From an uncultured Paraglaciecola sp. (GTDB taxonomy: Bacteria; Pseudomonadota; Gammaproteobacteria; Enterobacterales; Alteromonadaceae): a stretch of DNA of 7,544 nucleotides. The notes under the pieces were generated by a model. The model was not told where the DNA came from and did not search any database. It saw only the letters and a program-made list of their open reading frames with translations. This document shows positions 1-7,335 of the stretch, one piece after another. How positions within the stretch are numbered: position 1 is the first letter of the stretch; the number at the start of each line of letters is the position of its first letter. Made by a program: the position numbers and the translations under genes. The stretch covers positions 1-7,544 of the forward strand of contig CAJQKX010000081.1 of NCBI GenBank assembly GCA_905479025.1, in the 5' to 3' direction.

Positions 1-1
1 T

Positions 2-1357
2 CCGTATCGTGAATGCACAGTAAACTTATTAGATACTCCAGGGCATGAAGATTTCTCAGAAGATACCTATCGTACATTAACTGCTGTCGATTCTTGTTTG
101 ATGGTCATTGACGCGGCAAAAGGTGTAGAAGCCCGCACCATAAAATTAATGGACGTCACCCGCTTTCGTGATACTCCCATTATTACTTTTATGAATAAAC
201 TCGATAGGGACACGCGTGATCCTATCGATTTATTAGATGAAGTTGAAAAAGTGCTCAATATAAAATGTGCGCCTATCACTTGGCCAATTGGCATGGGCAA
301 AGAATTTAAAGGTGTATATCACCTGCTCAAAGATGAAACTTATCTCTATCAAACAGGTTTAGGCCACACCATTCAAGAAGTGCGTGTTGTTAAAGGTTTA
401 CATAATCCTGAATTAGATGATGCCATCGGTGTTTACGCCGAAGAAATACGCGATATGCTCGAACTGGTGAAAGGTGCATCCCACGAATTTAATCAGGATG
501 AATTTTTGGCCGGAGAATTAACCCCTGTATTTTTTGGCACTGCCATGGGGAACTTTGGTGTTGATCATATGCTTGATGGTTTAGTCGAATGGGCACCATT
601 ACCCCAAGGACGTGAAACCAGTGAACGCAAGGTCGAATCTAGTGAACAAAAATTCAGTGGTTTTGTATTTAAAATTCAAGCCAATATGGATCCTAAACAC
701 CGCGACCGTATCGCATTTTGCCGCATAGTATCGGGTAAATACGAGAAAGGCATGAAGATGCACCATAGCCGCATAGGCAAAGATGTGAGAATTTCAGATG
801 CTGTGACTTTTTTAGCCAGCGACCGAGAGTTGTTGGAAGAGGCCTATGCGGGTGACATTATTGGTTTGCATAACCACGGCTCTATTCAGATTGGCGATAC
901 GTTTACTGCAGGCGAAAAATACCGCTTTGCGGGTATTCCTAATTTTGCCCCAGAATTATTTAAGCGTATTCGATTAAAAGATCCTCTTAAACAAAAACAA
1001 TTGCAAAAGGGGTTGATTCAATTAGCCGAAGAGGGCGCTGTTCAAGTATTTAGGCCTTTACAAAATAATGATTTGATAGTTGGGGCTGTCGGCGTATTGC
1101 AATTTGATGTGGTGGTGGCTCGTTTAAAAGTTGAGTACAACGTTGATGCAATGTATGAACATATTAACGTCTATACAGCACAGTGGGTGACATCTAAAGA
1201 CCCAAGAAAGCTCGACGAATTCAGACGCAAAGCAGAAGTTAATTTATCATTAGATGGTGGTGACAATTTGGCTTACATTGCACCCACTAGAGTGAATTTG
1301 GCTTTAGCCAAAGAGCGTTACCCTGATATTGAATTTCATACTACCAGAGAGCACTAA
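2..1357 (+). CDS. prfC: Peptide chain release factor 3 (RF3), 5'-truncated by window edge
   Basis: RF3 is a cytoplasmic translational GTPase that ejects RF1 or RF2 from the ribosome after peptide release. The reading frame is open from base 2, and the visible 451 residues match the E. coli protein throughout (recalled length 529), so about 78 N-terminal residues including the P-loop lie outside the window. Visible GTPase signatures are the G3 motif DTPGH (bases 32-46), followed by [11 protein letters not shown], and the G4 motif NKLD (bases 194-205). The middle shows the RF3-typical [17 protein letters not shown] of domain II, and the C-terminal part carries [17 protein letters not shown] and ends in TREH, as in E. 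coli. The ATG at base 98 is internal, not the start. The stop is TAA. argS follows 42 bases later on the same strand with no terminator seen between, so co-transcription is likely. Identity is near certain. Confidence 0.98.
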   Translation, partial: PYRECTVNLLDTPGHEDFSEDTYRTLTAVDSCLMVIDAAKGVEARTIKLMDVTRFRDTPIITFMNKLDRDTRDPIDLLDEVEKVLNIKCAPITWPIGMGKEFKGVYHLLKDETYLYQTGLGHTIQEVRVVKGLHNPELDDAIGVYAEEIRDMLELVKGASHEFNQDEFLAGELTPVFFGTAMGNFGVDHMLDGLVEWAPLPQGRETSERKVESSEQKFSGFVFKIQANMDPKHRDRIAFCRIVSGKYEKGMKMHHSRIGKDVRISDAVTFLASDRELLEEAYAGDIIGLHNHGSIQIGDTFTAGEKYRFAGIPNFAPELFKRIRLKDPLKQKQLQKGLIQLAEEGAVQVFRPLQNNDLIVGAVGVLQFDVVVARLKVEYNVDAMYEHINVYTAQWVTSKDPRKLDEFRRKAEVNLSLDGGDNLAYIAPTRVNLALAKERYPDIEFHTTREH

Positions 1358-1399
1358 GGTGTTTTTAGCAGCCTGAAGCATTTTTAAACAAGAGCAGAC

Positions 1400-3136
1400 A
1401 TGAACTTACACACATTTTTACTAGCAAAATTTAAAGCCGCGCTTACTGCCATAGGCGCACCAGAAGACGCGTTAGTCCCACTAAGTCGCAGCACCCGTGT
1501 TGGGTTTGGGCATTATCAGTTCAATGGGGCTATGGCTCTATCAAAAGTGCTCAAACAAAACCCTCGTGATATTGCTCAAAAAATTGTGGATGCAGTCGAT
1601 TTAGATGACGAAGCAGAAAAACTCGAAGTTGCGGGTCCAGGTTTTATTAACGTTTACCTAAAACCCCAGTGGCTTGCCCAGCAACTACAAACAGCTAATG
1701 CTGACATTCGTCTTGGCATCGAAGCAGAGCAGCAACAAACTGTTGTGGTAGATTACTCAGCGCCTAACCTGGCTAAAGAAATGCACGTTGGACATTTACG
1801 CAGCACCATCATTGGTGACGCCGTGGCTAAAACGCTAGAATTTTTAGGTCATAAAGTTATTCGTCAAAATCATATGGGTGATTGGGGGACACAATTTGGC
1901 ATGTTACTAGCGCACTTAAATGACAAGTTAGTCGCTAATGAAGTAGCCGAAACCGCATTATCTGATTTAGAAGATTTTTACCGAGCTGCGAAAGTTCGCT
2001 TTGATAATGAAGAGGGTTTTGCCGATCGCGCCCGAGATTATGTGGTGAAGTTACAGGGCGGCGATGCCCAGTGTATGCTGTTATGGCAAAACTTTATTGA
2101 TGTATCTATCGCCCACAGCGAAGAAGTGTATGACAAGCTTAATGTAAGCCTCAAGCGCAGCGATGTGATGGGTGAAAGTGCATACAACAATGATTTGGCA
2201 GCAACGGTCGCAGAGCTTAAAGCTTCTGGTATCGTAGTCGAAAGTCAAGGTGCACAAGTCGCATTTTTGCAGGAAATGGCTGACAAAGAAGGCAACCCGG
2301 CTGCCTATATAGTGCAAAAATCTGGTGGTGGGTATTTGTATGCTACTACCGATCAAGCGGCTATTCGATATCGCAATGGTGTATTAGGCGCCGATCGTAC
2401 ATTGATTTTTACAGATGTCCGTCAAGCTTTGCATTTTAAACAAACAGAAATTGTTGCCCGTAAAGCAGGATTTATTAATGCACAACAAAGTTATGAACAT
2501 TGCCCATTTGGTATGATGTTAGGTAGCGATAGTAAACCTTTTAAAACCCGTTCTGGTGGAACCGTTAAGTTGGCCGAATTATTAGAAGAAGCCATTGAAA
2601 GAGCTGAAATTCTGATTAATAAACGTGAATCTGATTTGTCAGTACAAGAGCGTAAAACCATCGCTGACAAGGTGGGTATTGGTGCTGTCAAATATGCCGA
2701 TCTCAGTAAAAATCGCACAACAGATTACATTTTTAACTGGGACACTATGCTCAGTTTTGAAGGCAATACCGCTCCTTATTTGCAATATGCCTTCGCACGT
2801 GTACAAAGTATATTCAGAAAAGCTCATGCTGATGATGTGAACTTACAAGCGGATATTCAGCTTAAAGAGGTGCAAGAACAACTTCTAGCAGTCAAGTTAA
2901 TGCAATTTGTTGAAGCTATTAAACAAGTATCAAGCGAAGCAACACCTCATGTGCTTTGTACTTACATATATGAGTTAGCCAGTTTGTTTATGAGTTTTTA
3001 CGAAGCTTGTCCAATTTTAAAAGATGATATTGATGAGCAAACTAAAAATAGTCGTCTGATGTTAGCTCAGTTGACCGCTAAAACCTTGCAATCAGGTTTG
3101 GACTTGTTAGGTATCGAGACTATGGAAAAGATGTAA
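1400..3136 (+). CDS. argS: Arginyl-tRNA synthetase (class I)
   Basis: This cytoplasmic enzyme charges tRNA-Arg with arginine using ATP. The 578-residue product is full length for the family (E. coli is 577 by recall). The N-terminal Add-1 domain, which contacts the tRNA D-loop, covers roughly residues 1-110. The catalytic Rossmann fold begins with [16 protein letters not shown], with the class I HIGH equivalent HVGH at residues 129-132. [10 protein letters not shown] follows at about 160-169. The KMSK region is the non-canonical type common in Arg[12 protein letters not shown] at about 375-384. [13 protein letters not shown] at about 455-467 leads into the helical anticodon-binding DALR domain that runs to the C-terminus. 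A weak Shine-Dalgarno AGAG (1391-1394) lies 5 bases before the ATG. A hairpin terminator follows about 30 bases after the TAA stop. Nothing essential looks missing. Confidence 0.98.
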   Translation: MNLHTFLLAKFKAALTAIGAPEDALVPLSRSTRVGFGHYQFNGAMALSKVLKQNPRDIAQKIVDAVDLDDEAEKLEVAGPGFINVYLKPQWLAQQLQTANADIRLGIEAEQQQTVVVDYSAPNLAKEMHVGHLRSTIIGDAVAKTLEFLGHKVIRQNHMGDWGTQFGMLLAHLNDKLVANEVAETALSDLEDFYRAAKVRFDNEEGFADRARDYVVKLQGGDAQCMLLWQNFIDVSIAHSEEVYDKLNVSLKRSDVMGESAYNNDLAATVAELKASGIVVESQGAQVAFLQEMADKEGNPAAYIVQKSGGGYLYATTDQAAIRYRNGVLGADRTLIFTDVRQALHFKQTEIVARKAGFINAQQSYEHCPFGMMLGSDSKPFKTRSGGTVKLAELLEEAIERAEILINKRESDLSVQERKTIADKVGIGAVKYADLSKNRTTDYIFNWDTMLSFEGNTAPYLQYAFARVQSIFRKAHADDVNLQADIQLKEVQEQLLAVKLMQFVEAIKQVSSEATPHVLCTYIYELASLFMSFYEACPILKDDIDEQTKNSRLMLAQLTAKTLQSGLDLLGIETMEKM

Positions 3137-3168
3137 GCTTTTAGCAACCAGTGAGAGTGTTTAAAACA

Positions 3169-3199
3169 AAACCCGCCATTGGCGGGTTTACTATTTTTG
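3169..3199 (+). terminator. Rho-independent terminator after argS
   Basis: A perfect 9-bp inverted repeat, AAACCCGCC (3169-3177) and GGCGGGTTT (3181-3189), encloses a 3-base loop (ATT). It is followed by a T-rich run containing five consecutive T. It lies about 30 bases after the argS stop and before the promoter of the next gene, so it most likely ends the prfC-argS transcript. The U-tract is interrupted (TTTACTATTTTT), so some read-through is possible. Confidence 0.8.
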
Positions 3200-3229
3200 T
3201 AGACTGAAAAAGTAAAATAGACCTAAATG

Positions 3230-3256
3230 CTGATATATTGGTATCTGCTTTATAAT
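3230..3256 (+). promoter_or_regulatory. Putative sigma-70 promoter of the FMN reductase gene
   Basis: A perfect -10 hexamer TATAAT (3251-3256) sits 28 bases before the ATG of the flavoprotein gene and downstream of the argS terminator. The -35 is poor: CTGATA (3230-3235) matches four of six consensus positions with a short 15-base spacer. The spacer holds an interrupted inverted repeat, GATA (3232-3235) and TATC (3242-3245), which could bind a regulator. The -10 assignment is reasonable and the -35 is a guess. Confidence 0.5.
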
Positions 3257-3284
3257 AATATTTACATCAAATGAGAACACCAAC

Positions 3285-3866
3285 ATGGTAAAAATTTTAG
3301 CGTTTGCAGGCAGTGGTAGAAAAAACTCAGTTAATAAAAAAGTCGTAGCTGTTGCAGCTAAAGGTGCAGAAGAGGCCGGTGCTGTGGTAACGATAGTCAA
3401 TTTGGAAGATTATGACTTGCCTATTTTTAATGAAGACTTAGAAGCAGAGCAAGGCATGCCTGTTGCAGCTCAAGCTTTTAAAGAGTTGCTGATCAATCAT
3501 GATGGTTTTTTAATTTCATCTCCAGAATATAATAGTTCTTACAGTAGCCTATTTAAAAATGCGATTGATTGGGCTTCCAGAAAAAGCAGTGATGAGGCTC
3601 CCATGGCAGCTTATCGAGGTAAAGTTGCTGCGATTATGGCAGCATCACCTGGTGCTTTGGGTGGTATACGAGTTCTGGTGACCTTGCGTATGTTATTGGA
3701 AAATATTGGGACCATGGTGCTCCCATCACAAAAAGCGGTAGGTGGTGCATTTAAGTTGTTTGATGAACAAGGCAATGTCACCGATGAAAAAACAGAAAAA
3801 GCCTTAAAATCTCTCGGAAAGGAGTTGGCTGAAACTCTAACTAAGTTAAAAGTTAAACTCAGTTAA
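3285..3866 (+). CDS. NAD(P)H-dependent FMN reductase-family flavoprotein
   Basis: A 193-residue protein of the NADPH-dependent FMN reductase family (flavodoxin-like fold; relatives include ChrR/YieF-type quinone and chromate reductases and azoreductases). Such enzymes are cytoplasmic, bind FMN and reduce quinones, azo dyes, metals or free flavin with NAD(P)H. The FMN phosphate loop is visible as GSGRKNSVN at residues 9-17. The isoalloxazine-binding motif is SPEYNSSYSSLFKNAIDW at about 79-96, and a second flavin loop is SPGALGG at 121-127. The usual proline before LKNAIDW is replaced, giving SYSSLFKNAIDW. There is no signal peptide or membrane segment. The ATG has a weak GAG Shine-Dalgarno about 9 bases upstream. 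It is flanked by the argS terminator and the convergent rimK operon, so it is probably monocistronic. The family is secure but the substrate cannot be read from the sequence. Confidence 0.93.
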   Translation: MVKILAFAGSGRKNSVNKKVVAVAAKGAEEAGAVVTIVNLEDYDLPIFNEDLEAEQGMPVAAQAFKELLINHDGFLISSPEYNSSYSSLFKNAIDWASRKSSDEAPMAAYRGKVAAIMAASPGALGGIRVLVTLRMLLENIGTMVLPSQKAVGGAFKLFDEQGNVTDEKTEKALKSLGKELAETLTKLKVKLS

Positions 3867-3881
3867 AATGTTAGTCAGGTC

Positions 3882-3918
3882 TGAGCCAGTATATTTTCAA
3901 TACCAATATATTGGCTTA
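3882..3918. terminator. Possible bidirectional hairpin between convergent genes
   Basis: The 49-base gap between the convergent flavoprotein and RimB-like genes contains a 14-bp stem: 3882-3895 pairs with 3905-3918, with two G-T wobbles and a 9-base loop. Its right arm overlaps the TAA stop of the minus-strand gene. The stem is AT-rich and no U-tract follows on either strand, so it is at best a weak terminator or a mutual transcript barrier. The right side also contains a perfect 12-base palindrome, CCAATATATTGG (3903-3914), so a protein-binding site is an alternative reading. Confidence 0.35.
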
Positions 3919-4344
3919 CTCGGCTAGTAAAAACTCGTGTTCAGGGTCAACAATTAAACGCCCAGACATGGCTTCTCTGCCAAGTAGCATAAGATATTTC
4001 ATTTCTGAGCGGTCTGTGAGTGTGAGCTCGATACTCCAATGCATACCGGCAATAAATATTTCAGTTTCGATTACGTGGCGTTTTTGGTAAGTAGCATTTG
4101 AACTTTTAACCTTACGTACACTTTTAACTTTGGCTTGACGTTGTACTACTTGATTCACATCATGTGAGTCTGGATGAATATCAAATCGGATCCAAAGCTC
4201 TGAGTTCTTATTAAACTCTTCGATATTATCAACATGCAGTGAAGATGTTGTGGCTCCGGTATCGACTCTTGCTTCTAAGCTTGTTAAATAAAGTTGTGGT
4301 AGATCACATAATTCTAATGCGCCTACTAAATGTTTGTCACTCAT
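3916..4344 (-). CDS. RimB-like retropepsin-fold protease (Pfam 'putative ATP-dependent zinc protease' family)
   Basis: The product is a small soluble protein of 142 residues. It belongs to the family labelled putative ATP-dependent zinc protease, which includes RimB of the Pseudomonas RimABK system. The sequence instead shows a retropepsin-type active site: EARVDTGATTSSLHV with DTG at residues 28-30 (counted from the ATG), and a C-terminal LLGREAM then VDP at about 120-134. No HExxH zinc motif and no Walker A is present. With one DTG per chain it would be expected to act as a homodimer. It is the last gene of the rimK operon, suggesting a role in trimming or controlling RimK products (inference). 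Start choice: ATG at 4344 has AAAGAG upstream (4356-4361, 11-base spacing). An upstream in-frame GTG at 4356 would add four residues, but it overlaps that Shine-Dalgarno and lies 3 bases after the preceding stop, so I prefer the ATG. The stop is TAA. Confidence 0.88.
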   Translation of the reverse strand: MSDKHLVGALELCDLPQLYLTSLEARVDTGATTSSLHVDNIEEFNKNSELWIRFDIHPDSHDVNQVVQRQAKVKSVRKVKSSNATYQKRHVIETEIFIAGMHWSIELTLTDRSEMKYLMLLGREAMSGRLIVDPEHEFLLAE

Positions 4345-4355
4345 TATAAATGTCA

Positions 4356-4361
4356 CTCTTT
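4356..4361 (-). promoter_or_regulatory. Ribosome-binding site that decides the RimB-like gene start
   Basis: Read on the minus strand, AAAGAG overlaps the TAA stop of the upstream M14 gene and stands 11 bases before the ATG at 4344. The alternative GTG start at 4356 would use the last G of this motif as its own first base, leaving no room for ribosome pairing. The overlap with the upstream stop suggests translational coupling. Confidence 0.45.
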
Positions 4362-5385
4362 AATAAACAATGGAGGGTTCATCTAACACCAAGTTGTCTT
4401 GCAAAAGCTCAAGATGTTCGGCGACTGAATCAGGTTTCCTAAAATAGGCAATGTGGTACATAGCTTCGCCTTCTTGGGTCAATGGAATGTTTTGTTTGCC
4501 TATGACCACACCTTCTTCGGGGCAAAGCACTCTACTTAACTCTGTACCGTAAGGGTCGGCAATAATGGCCAGTACCCCACCTTTATTAACGTGATCACCT
4601 AACTGTGCAATGTGACTGACAAAGCCGCTTTCTGTTGCACGTACCCAACCACTTTGGCGAGCAACAAACTTAGATATTTTATGACCTTTGCGTTGGCGCT
4701 TATTTAACATACCGACTTCACGCATCACGTTGATAATCCCCTTCACCCCAGCACGTATAGAATATTCATCGTACCTAAGGGCTTCTCCAGCTTCATATAG
4801 GATCATTTTTACGCCTAAATTCTCTGCTGCTTGCCTGAGTGTGCCAGGTCGGATGTCGGCATTGAGTAAAACAGGTAAACCAAACGATTCTGCCATGGCG
4901 AATGTTTCGGCGTCGTCTAAGTTTGCACGGATTTGAGGAAGATTACTGCGATGAATCGCACCTGTGTGTAAGTCAATACCAATATCACACTTGGATACTA
5001 TTTCATTCAAAAATAAGTGCGCCAGTCTCCCGGCAATAGAACCTTTTGGGCTGCCAGGGAAGCTACGATTAAGATCCCTTCGATCAGGTAAGTAGCGACT
5101 TTGACTGAGCACTCCATAACCATTTACGATAGGCACTGCGATAAGTGTGCCTCGTAAAAACTTGATTGATTTACTTTTCAGTAATCGATTGACGATTTCA
5201 ATACCGTTGAGTTCATCGCCATGCACAGCGGCACTGACAAACATAGTCGGGCCATCTCGTTTACCCCTTTGCACATGGACTGGCATCGACATTCGGGTAT
5301 CAGTATAAAGAGGTGGCATAGGCAGTTCTATACGTTTTGTTTCACCTGGTTTTATTTTTACGCCTCCAATTTCAAGTACTTGCAT
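4360..5385 (-). CDS. RimK-associated M14-family zinc peptidase/deacylase (succinylglutamate desuccinylase/aspartoacylase family)
   Basis: A 341-residue cytoplasmic hydrolase with the complete M14 AstE/AspA zinc site. AAVHGDELNGIE supplies ligands H55 and E58, DRRDLNRSFPG (101-111) the substrate-binding N106/R107, DLHTG the third ligand H140, and YEAGE the catalytic glutamate E198. The catalytic domain covers about 1-225. A beta-rich C-terminal part (about 245-315, GFVSHIAQLGDHVNKG) resembles the biotinyl/lipoyl-like barrel seen in many members and lacks a modifiable MKM lysine. Its ATG abuts the rimK stop (TAAATG), with GAGG/AAAGG Shine-Dalgarno sequence inside the rimK end, so it is translationally coupled to rimK. 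The family cleaves amide bonds next to acidic amino acids. Together with RimK this suggests removal of glutamates from glutamylated proteins, but that is inference. An arginine-catabolism AstE role is unlikely because no other ast gene is present. The stop is TAA. Confidence 0.92.
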   Translation of the reverse strand: MQVLEIGGVKIKPGETKRIELPMPPLYTDTRMSMPVHVQRGKRDGPTMFVSAAVHGDELNGIEIVNRLLKSKSIKFLRGTLIAVPIVNGYGVLSQSRYLPDRRDLNRSFPGSPKGSIAGRLAHLFLNEIVSKCDIGIDLHTGAIHRSNLPQIRANLDDAETFAMAESFGLPVLLNADIRPGTLRQAAENLGVKMILYEAGEALRYDEYSIRAGVKGIINVMREVGMLNKRQRKGHKISKFVARQSGWVRATESGFVSHIAQLGDHVNKGGVLAIIADPYGTELSRVLCPEEGVVIGKQNIPLTQEGEAMYHIAYFRKPDSVAEHLELLQDNLVLDEPSIVY

Positions 5386-6291
5386 TTAGCCTTTCCCTCG
5401 TGTTTTGTTGTTATTGGGTTTGGCGTTTTTTTCTAAAAACTGAATAATCATACTGGCGACATCTTTATTTGTAGCGGTTTCAATACCACCTAAGCCCGGT
5501 GAAGAGTTAACTTCCATGACCACCGGTCCAGAGTTGGCACGTAAGATATCAACCCCACACATATTTAAGCCCATAGTTTTTGCTGCATCAATGGCAGTTT
5601 TACGTTCCGCAGGCGATAGTCTGACTATGCTTGCAGAACCACCTCTATGTAGATTTGAACGGAATTCTCCTTCTGCAGCTTGTCGTTTCATTGCTGCAAT
5701 GACTTTACCACCTACCACTAAACATCGGATATCGGCACCGCCTGCTTCTTTGATATATTCTTGGACTAAAATGTTGGCGTTTAAGCCCATAAAGGCTTCA
5801 ATAATAGCTTCTGCTGTTTTTTGAGTATCGGCTAACACTACTCCTATGCCTTGCGTTCCTTCAAGTAACTTAATTACCACGGGTGCACCACCGACATTTT
5901 TGATTAAATCGTCAATTTTGTCGGGGTGGTGAGCAAAGCCTGTTCGAGGCATGCCTATGCCTTTTCGGGATAATAGTTGCAGTGATCGAAGTTTGTCTCT
6001 GGAGCGGCTAATGGCCACTGATTCGTTAATACTAAAGGTGCCCATCATTTCAAATTGCCTCACTACAGAGGTGCCATAAAACGTTACCGATGCACCTATT
6101 CTGGGTATAACGGCGTCATAATAAGGTAAGGGTTTACCTTTATATCTGACTGAAGGGCGACTGCTAGTAATATCCATATAACAGTGCATGGTATCAATTA
6201 CATCGACTTGATGGCCAAGGGCTGTCCCGGCCTCAACTAAGCGGCGAGTCGAATAAAGTTTTGGGTTACGAGACAAAATGGCAATACGCAT
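5386..6291 (-). CDS. rimK: Ribosomal protein S6 modification protein (alpha-L-glutamate ligase, ATP-grasp)
   Basis: RimK uses ATP to add glutamates to the C-terminus of ribosomal protein S6; the E. coli enzyme can also make free poly-alpha-glutamate. The 301-residue product matches E. coli RimK (300 by recall) almost end to end. The N-terminal part has MRIAILSR and [15 protein letters not shown] (about 59-73). [19 protein letters not shown] at about 89-107 opens the ATP-grasp core. The glycine-rich ATP loop [12 protein letters not shown] lies at 139-150, the adenine-side VQEYIKE at about 176-182, and RSNLHRGG at about 201-208. The metal-binding acids are D248 in GVDIL and E260/N262 in VMEVNSSPG. 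It is first gene of a minus-strand operon with an M14 peptidase and a RimB-like protease. It diverges from the MscS-type gene. The Shine-Dalgarno is weak (GGA about 10 bases upstream). A palindrome 15 bases upstream may be an operator. The stop is TAA. Confidence 0.96.
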   Translation of the reverse strand: MRIAILSRNPKLYSTRRLVEAGTALGHQVDVIDTMHCYMDITSSRPSVRYKGKPLPYYDAVIPRIGASVTFYGTSVVRQFEMMGTFSINESVAISRSRDKLRSLQLLSRKGIGMPRTGFAHHPDKIDDLIKNVGGAPVVIKLLEGTQGIGVVLADTQKTAEAIIEAFMGLNANILVQEYIKEAGGADIRCLVVGGKVIAAMKRQAAEGEFRSNLHRGGSASIVRLSPAERKTAIDAAKTMGLNMCGVDILRANSGPVVMEVNSSPGLGGIETATNKDVASMIIQFLEKNAKPNNNKTRGKG

Positions 6292-6306
6292 GTTAGGCGT
6301 CCAATG

Positions 6307-6324
6307 ATGCTAAATTTTTTGCAT
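6307..6324. promoter_or_regulatory. Imperfect 18-bp palindrome upstream of rimK (candidate operator)
   Basis: The sequence ATGCTAAATTTTTTGCAT has seven complementary pairs out of nine: ATGC and GCAT outer arms, AAA and TTT inner arms, with mismatches at the fifth pair and the centre. It ends 15 bases before the rimK ATG, where a bound protein could block transcription. An RNA hairpin is unlikely because only the four outer pairs would form with a reasonable loop. I do not recognise the cognate regulator. Confidence 0.35.
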
Positions 6325-6405
6325 GTTACTCGGAGCCTATGCTTAAGGTAAAGTGTTATTTTTATATGAAAGAGTAATCAATATATTCTCTTATTCATAG
6401 TTGTG

Positions 6406-6411
6406 TATACT
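6406..6411 (+). promoter_or_regulatory. Putative -10 element of the MscS-type gene promoter
   Basis: TATACT matches five of six consensus -10 positions and stands 35 bases before the channel ATG. No good -35 lies at the right distance upstream. Its core GTATAC (6405-6410) is palindromic, so the minus strand offers TATACA at the same spot and could start transcription toward rimK. The rest of the 155-base divergent region is AT-rich; no convincing rimK promoter stands out. Confidence 0.4.
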
Positions 6412-6446
6412 CTGCATTTTAGACCCATTAAAGCTAAGTATTCTAT

Positions 6447-7301
6447 ATGGAATCTGTAAAGCACTTTTTTGAAAACAAACTGATGTTAACCATATCTGTC
6501 ACATTTTTGGCATTGCTGACGAAATATGTACTCGTAAAACTGGTACGTAAATACGCTAAAAATAAAGGTGAAGACAGAAGAGATTTAGTTAACAATGTTA
6601 AAAACTTTTTAAATTTTGTACTACTCGTTTCATTGTTTAGCCTTTGGGCTCGAGAGATGCAAACATTCGCATTTTCAATTGCTGCTTTTTCTGTAGCTAT
6701 TGTCTTGGCGACCCGAGAATTCATTCAATGTGTTATTGGTTTTTTCTATTTAGTTTCAACTCGGCCTTTTCGTATAGGCGACTGGATTGAAGTCGAGCAT
6801 TTTGTTGGCGAGGTTTCGGCTACAGATTGGATAAAAACCACATTATTAGAAGTCAACATTAAGAGTTACGAATACACAGGTAAAACATTATTTATCCCTA
6901 ATAATAAATTGATGACTAGCCCAATCAAAAACTTAAATTTTTTAAAACGTTATGCCACACATCATTTTATTATTACCAGGGACCAGAGTGTCAATCCCTT
7001 TGTGTTTATTGATAAAATAGTCGAGAACGCAAAATCTTATTGCGCAGATTTTTACGATGTAGCAGTGCGTTATAATCAAATGATTGAAAGACGTTTAGAC
7101 ATTACCATCGCTGGTCCCGACCCACATATTAAAGTATCAACCACTGAACTTGGAGATACAGAAATCGGAATTACTATTTTTTGTCCTACTGAACGAGCGA
7201 TAGAAATTGAACAAGCTATTTATGCTGATTTTATGGGGCATTGGTATTCTGAAAAAGACAAACCTCAATCTCAATCTAAAGAACTAACGACAAAACAATA
7301 A
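6447..7301 (+). CDS. MscS-family small-conductance mechanosensitive ion channel
   Basis: A 284-residue inner-membrane channel similar in size to E. coli MscS (286). It is expected to open under membrane tension during hypo-osmotic shock to release ions and small solutes. Hydrophobic segments lie at about 11-31 (TM1), 52-68 (TM2) and 73-104 (pore-lining TM3). RPFRIGDWIEV (106-116) is the hallmark start of the cytoplasmic beta domain, followed by GEVSATDWIKTTLL and IPNNKLMTSPIKN (150-162). The remainder forms the alpha/beta vestibule, with a polar S/Q/K-rich tail. Aligning on RPF with E. coli MscS puts V83 and L87 at the L105/L109 gate, but R90-E91 fall where MscS has Q112-G113, so the hinge differs and this is not a plain MscS orthologue. 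The Shine-Dalgarno is weak (TAAG about 8 bases upstream). It diverges from rimK and precedes prfB on the same strand. The stop is TAA. Confidence 0.92.
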   Translation: MESVKHFFENKLMLTISVTFLALLTKYVLVKLVRKYAKNKGEDRRDLVNNVKNFLNFVLLVSLFSLWAREMQTFAFSIAAFSVAIVLATREFIQCVIGFFYLVSTRPFRIGDWIEVEHFVGEVSATDWIKTTLLEVNIKSYEYTGKTLFIPNNKLMTSPIKNLNFLKRYATHHFIITRDQSVNPFVFIDKIVENAKSYCADFYDVAVRYNQMIERRLDITIAGPDPHIKVSTTELGDTEIGITIFCPTERAIEIEQAIYADFMGHWYSEKDKPQSQSKELTTKQ

Positions 7302-7335
7302 GTTTGCTCACTTAATTCTATGACTCTCCCTATTA

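Noticed and set aside
98..1357. ATG at base 98 as the start of a 419-residue GTPase.
   Set aside because: The same frame is open back to base 2 and encodes the conserved RF3 G3 motif upstream of this methionine, so it is internal.
1358..1399. Possible terminator between prfC and argS (short TGTTT/AAACA repeat with T-rich flanks).
   Set aside because: Only five AT-rich pairs form around a long interior, with no stable stem, so the two genes are better read as one transcript.
4345..4356. GTG at 4356 as the start of the RimB-like gene.
   Set aside because: It overlaps the AAAGAG Shine-Dalgarno and lies 3 bases after the upstream stop; the ATG at 4344 fits better, though the spacing is long and the GTG is not excluded.
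4360..5385. AstE (arginine succinyltransferase pathway) as the role of the M14 gene.
   Set aside because: No astA, astB, astC or astD neighbour is present, and the gene is coupled to rimK; only the family, not the pathway, is supported.
5221..5824. Plus-strand open frames inside the rimK and M14 genes (for example 5516-5824), and minus-strand frames inside argS.
   Set aside because: They lie wholly opposite well-conserved genes, show no recognisable domain and have no convincing ribosome-binding site.
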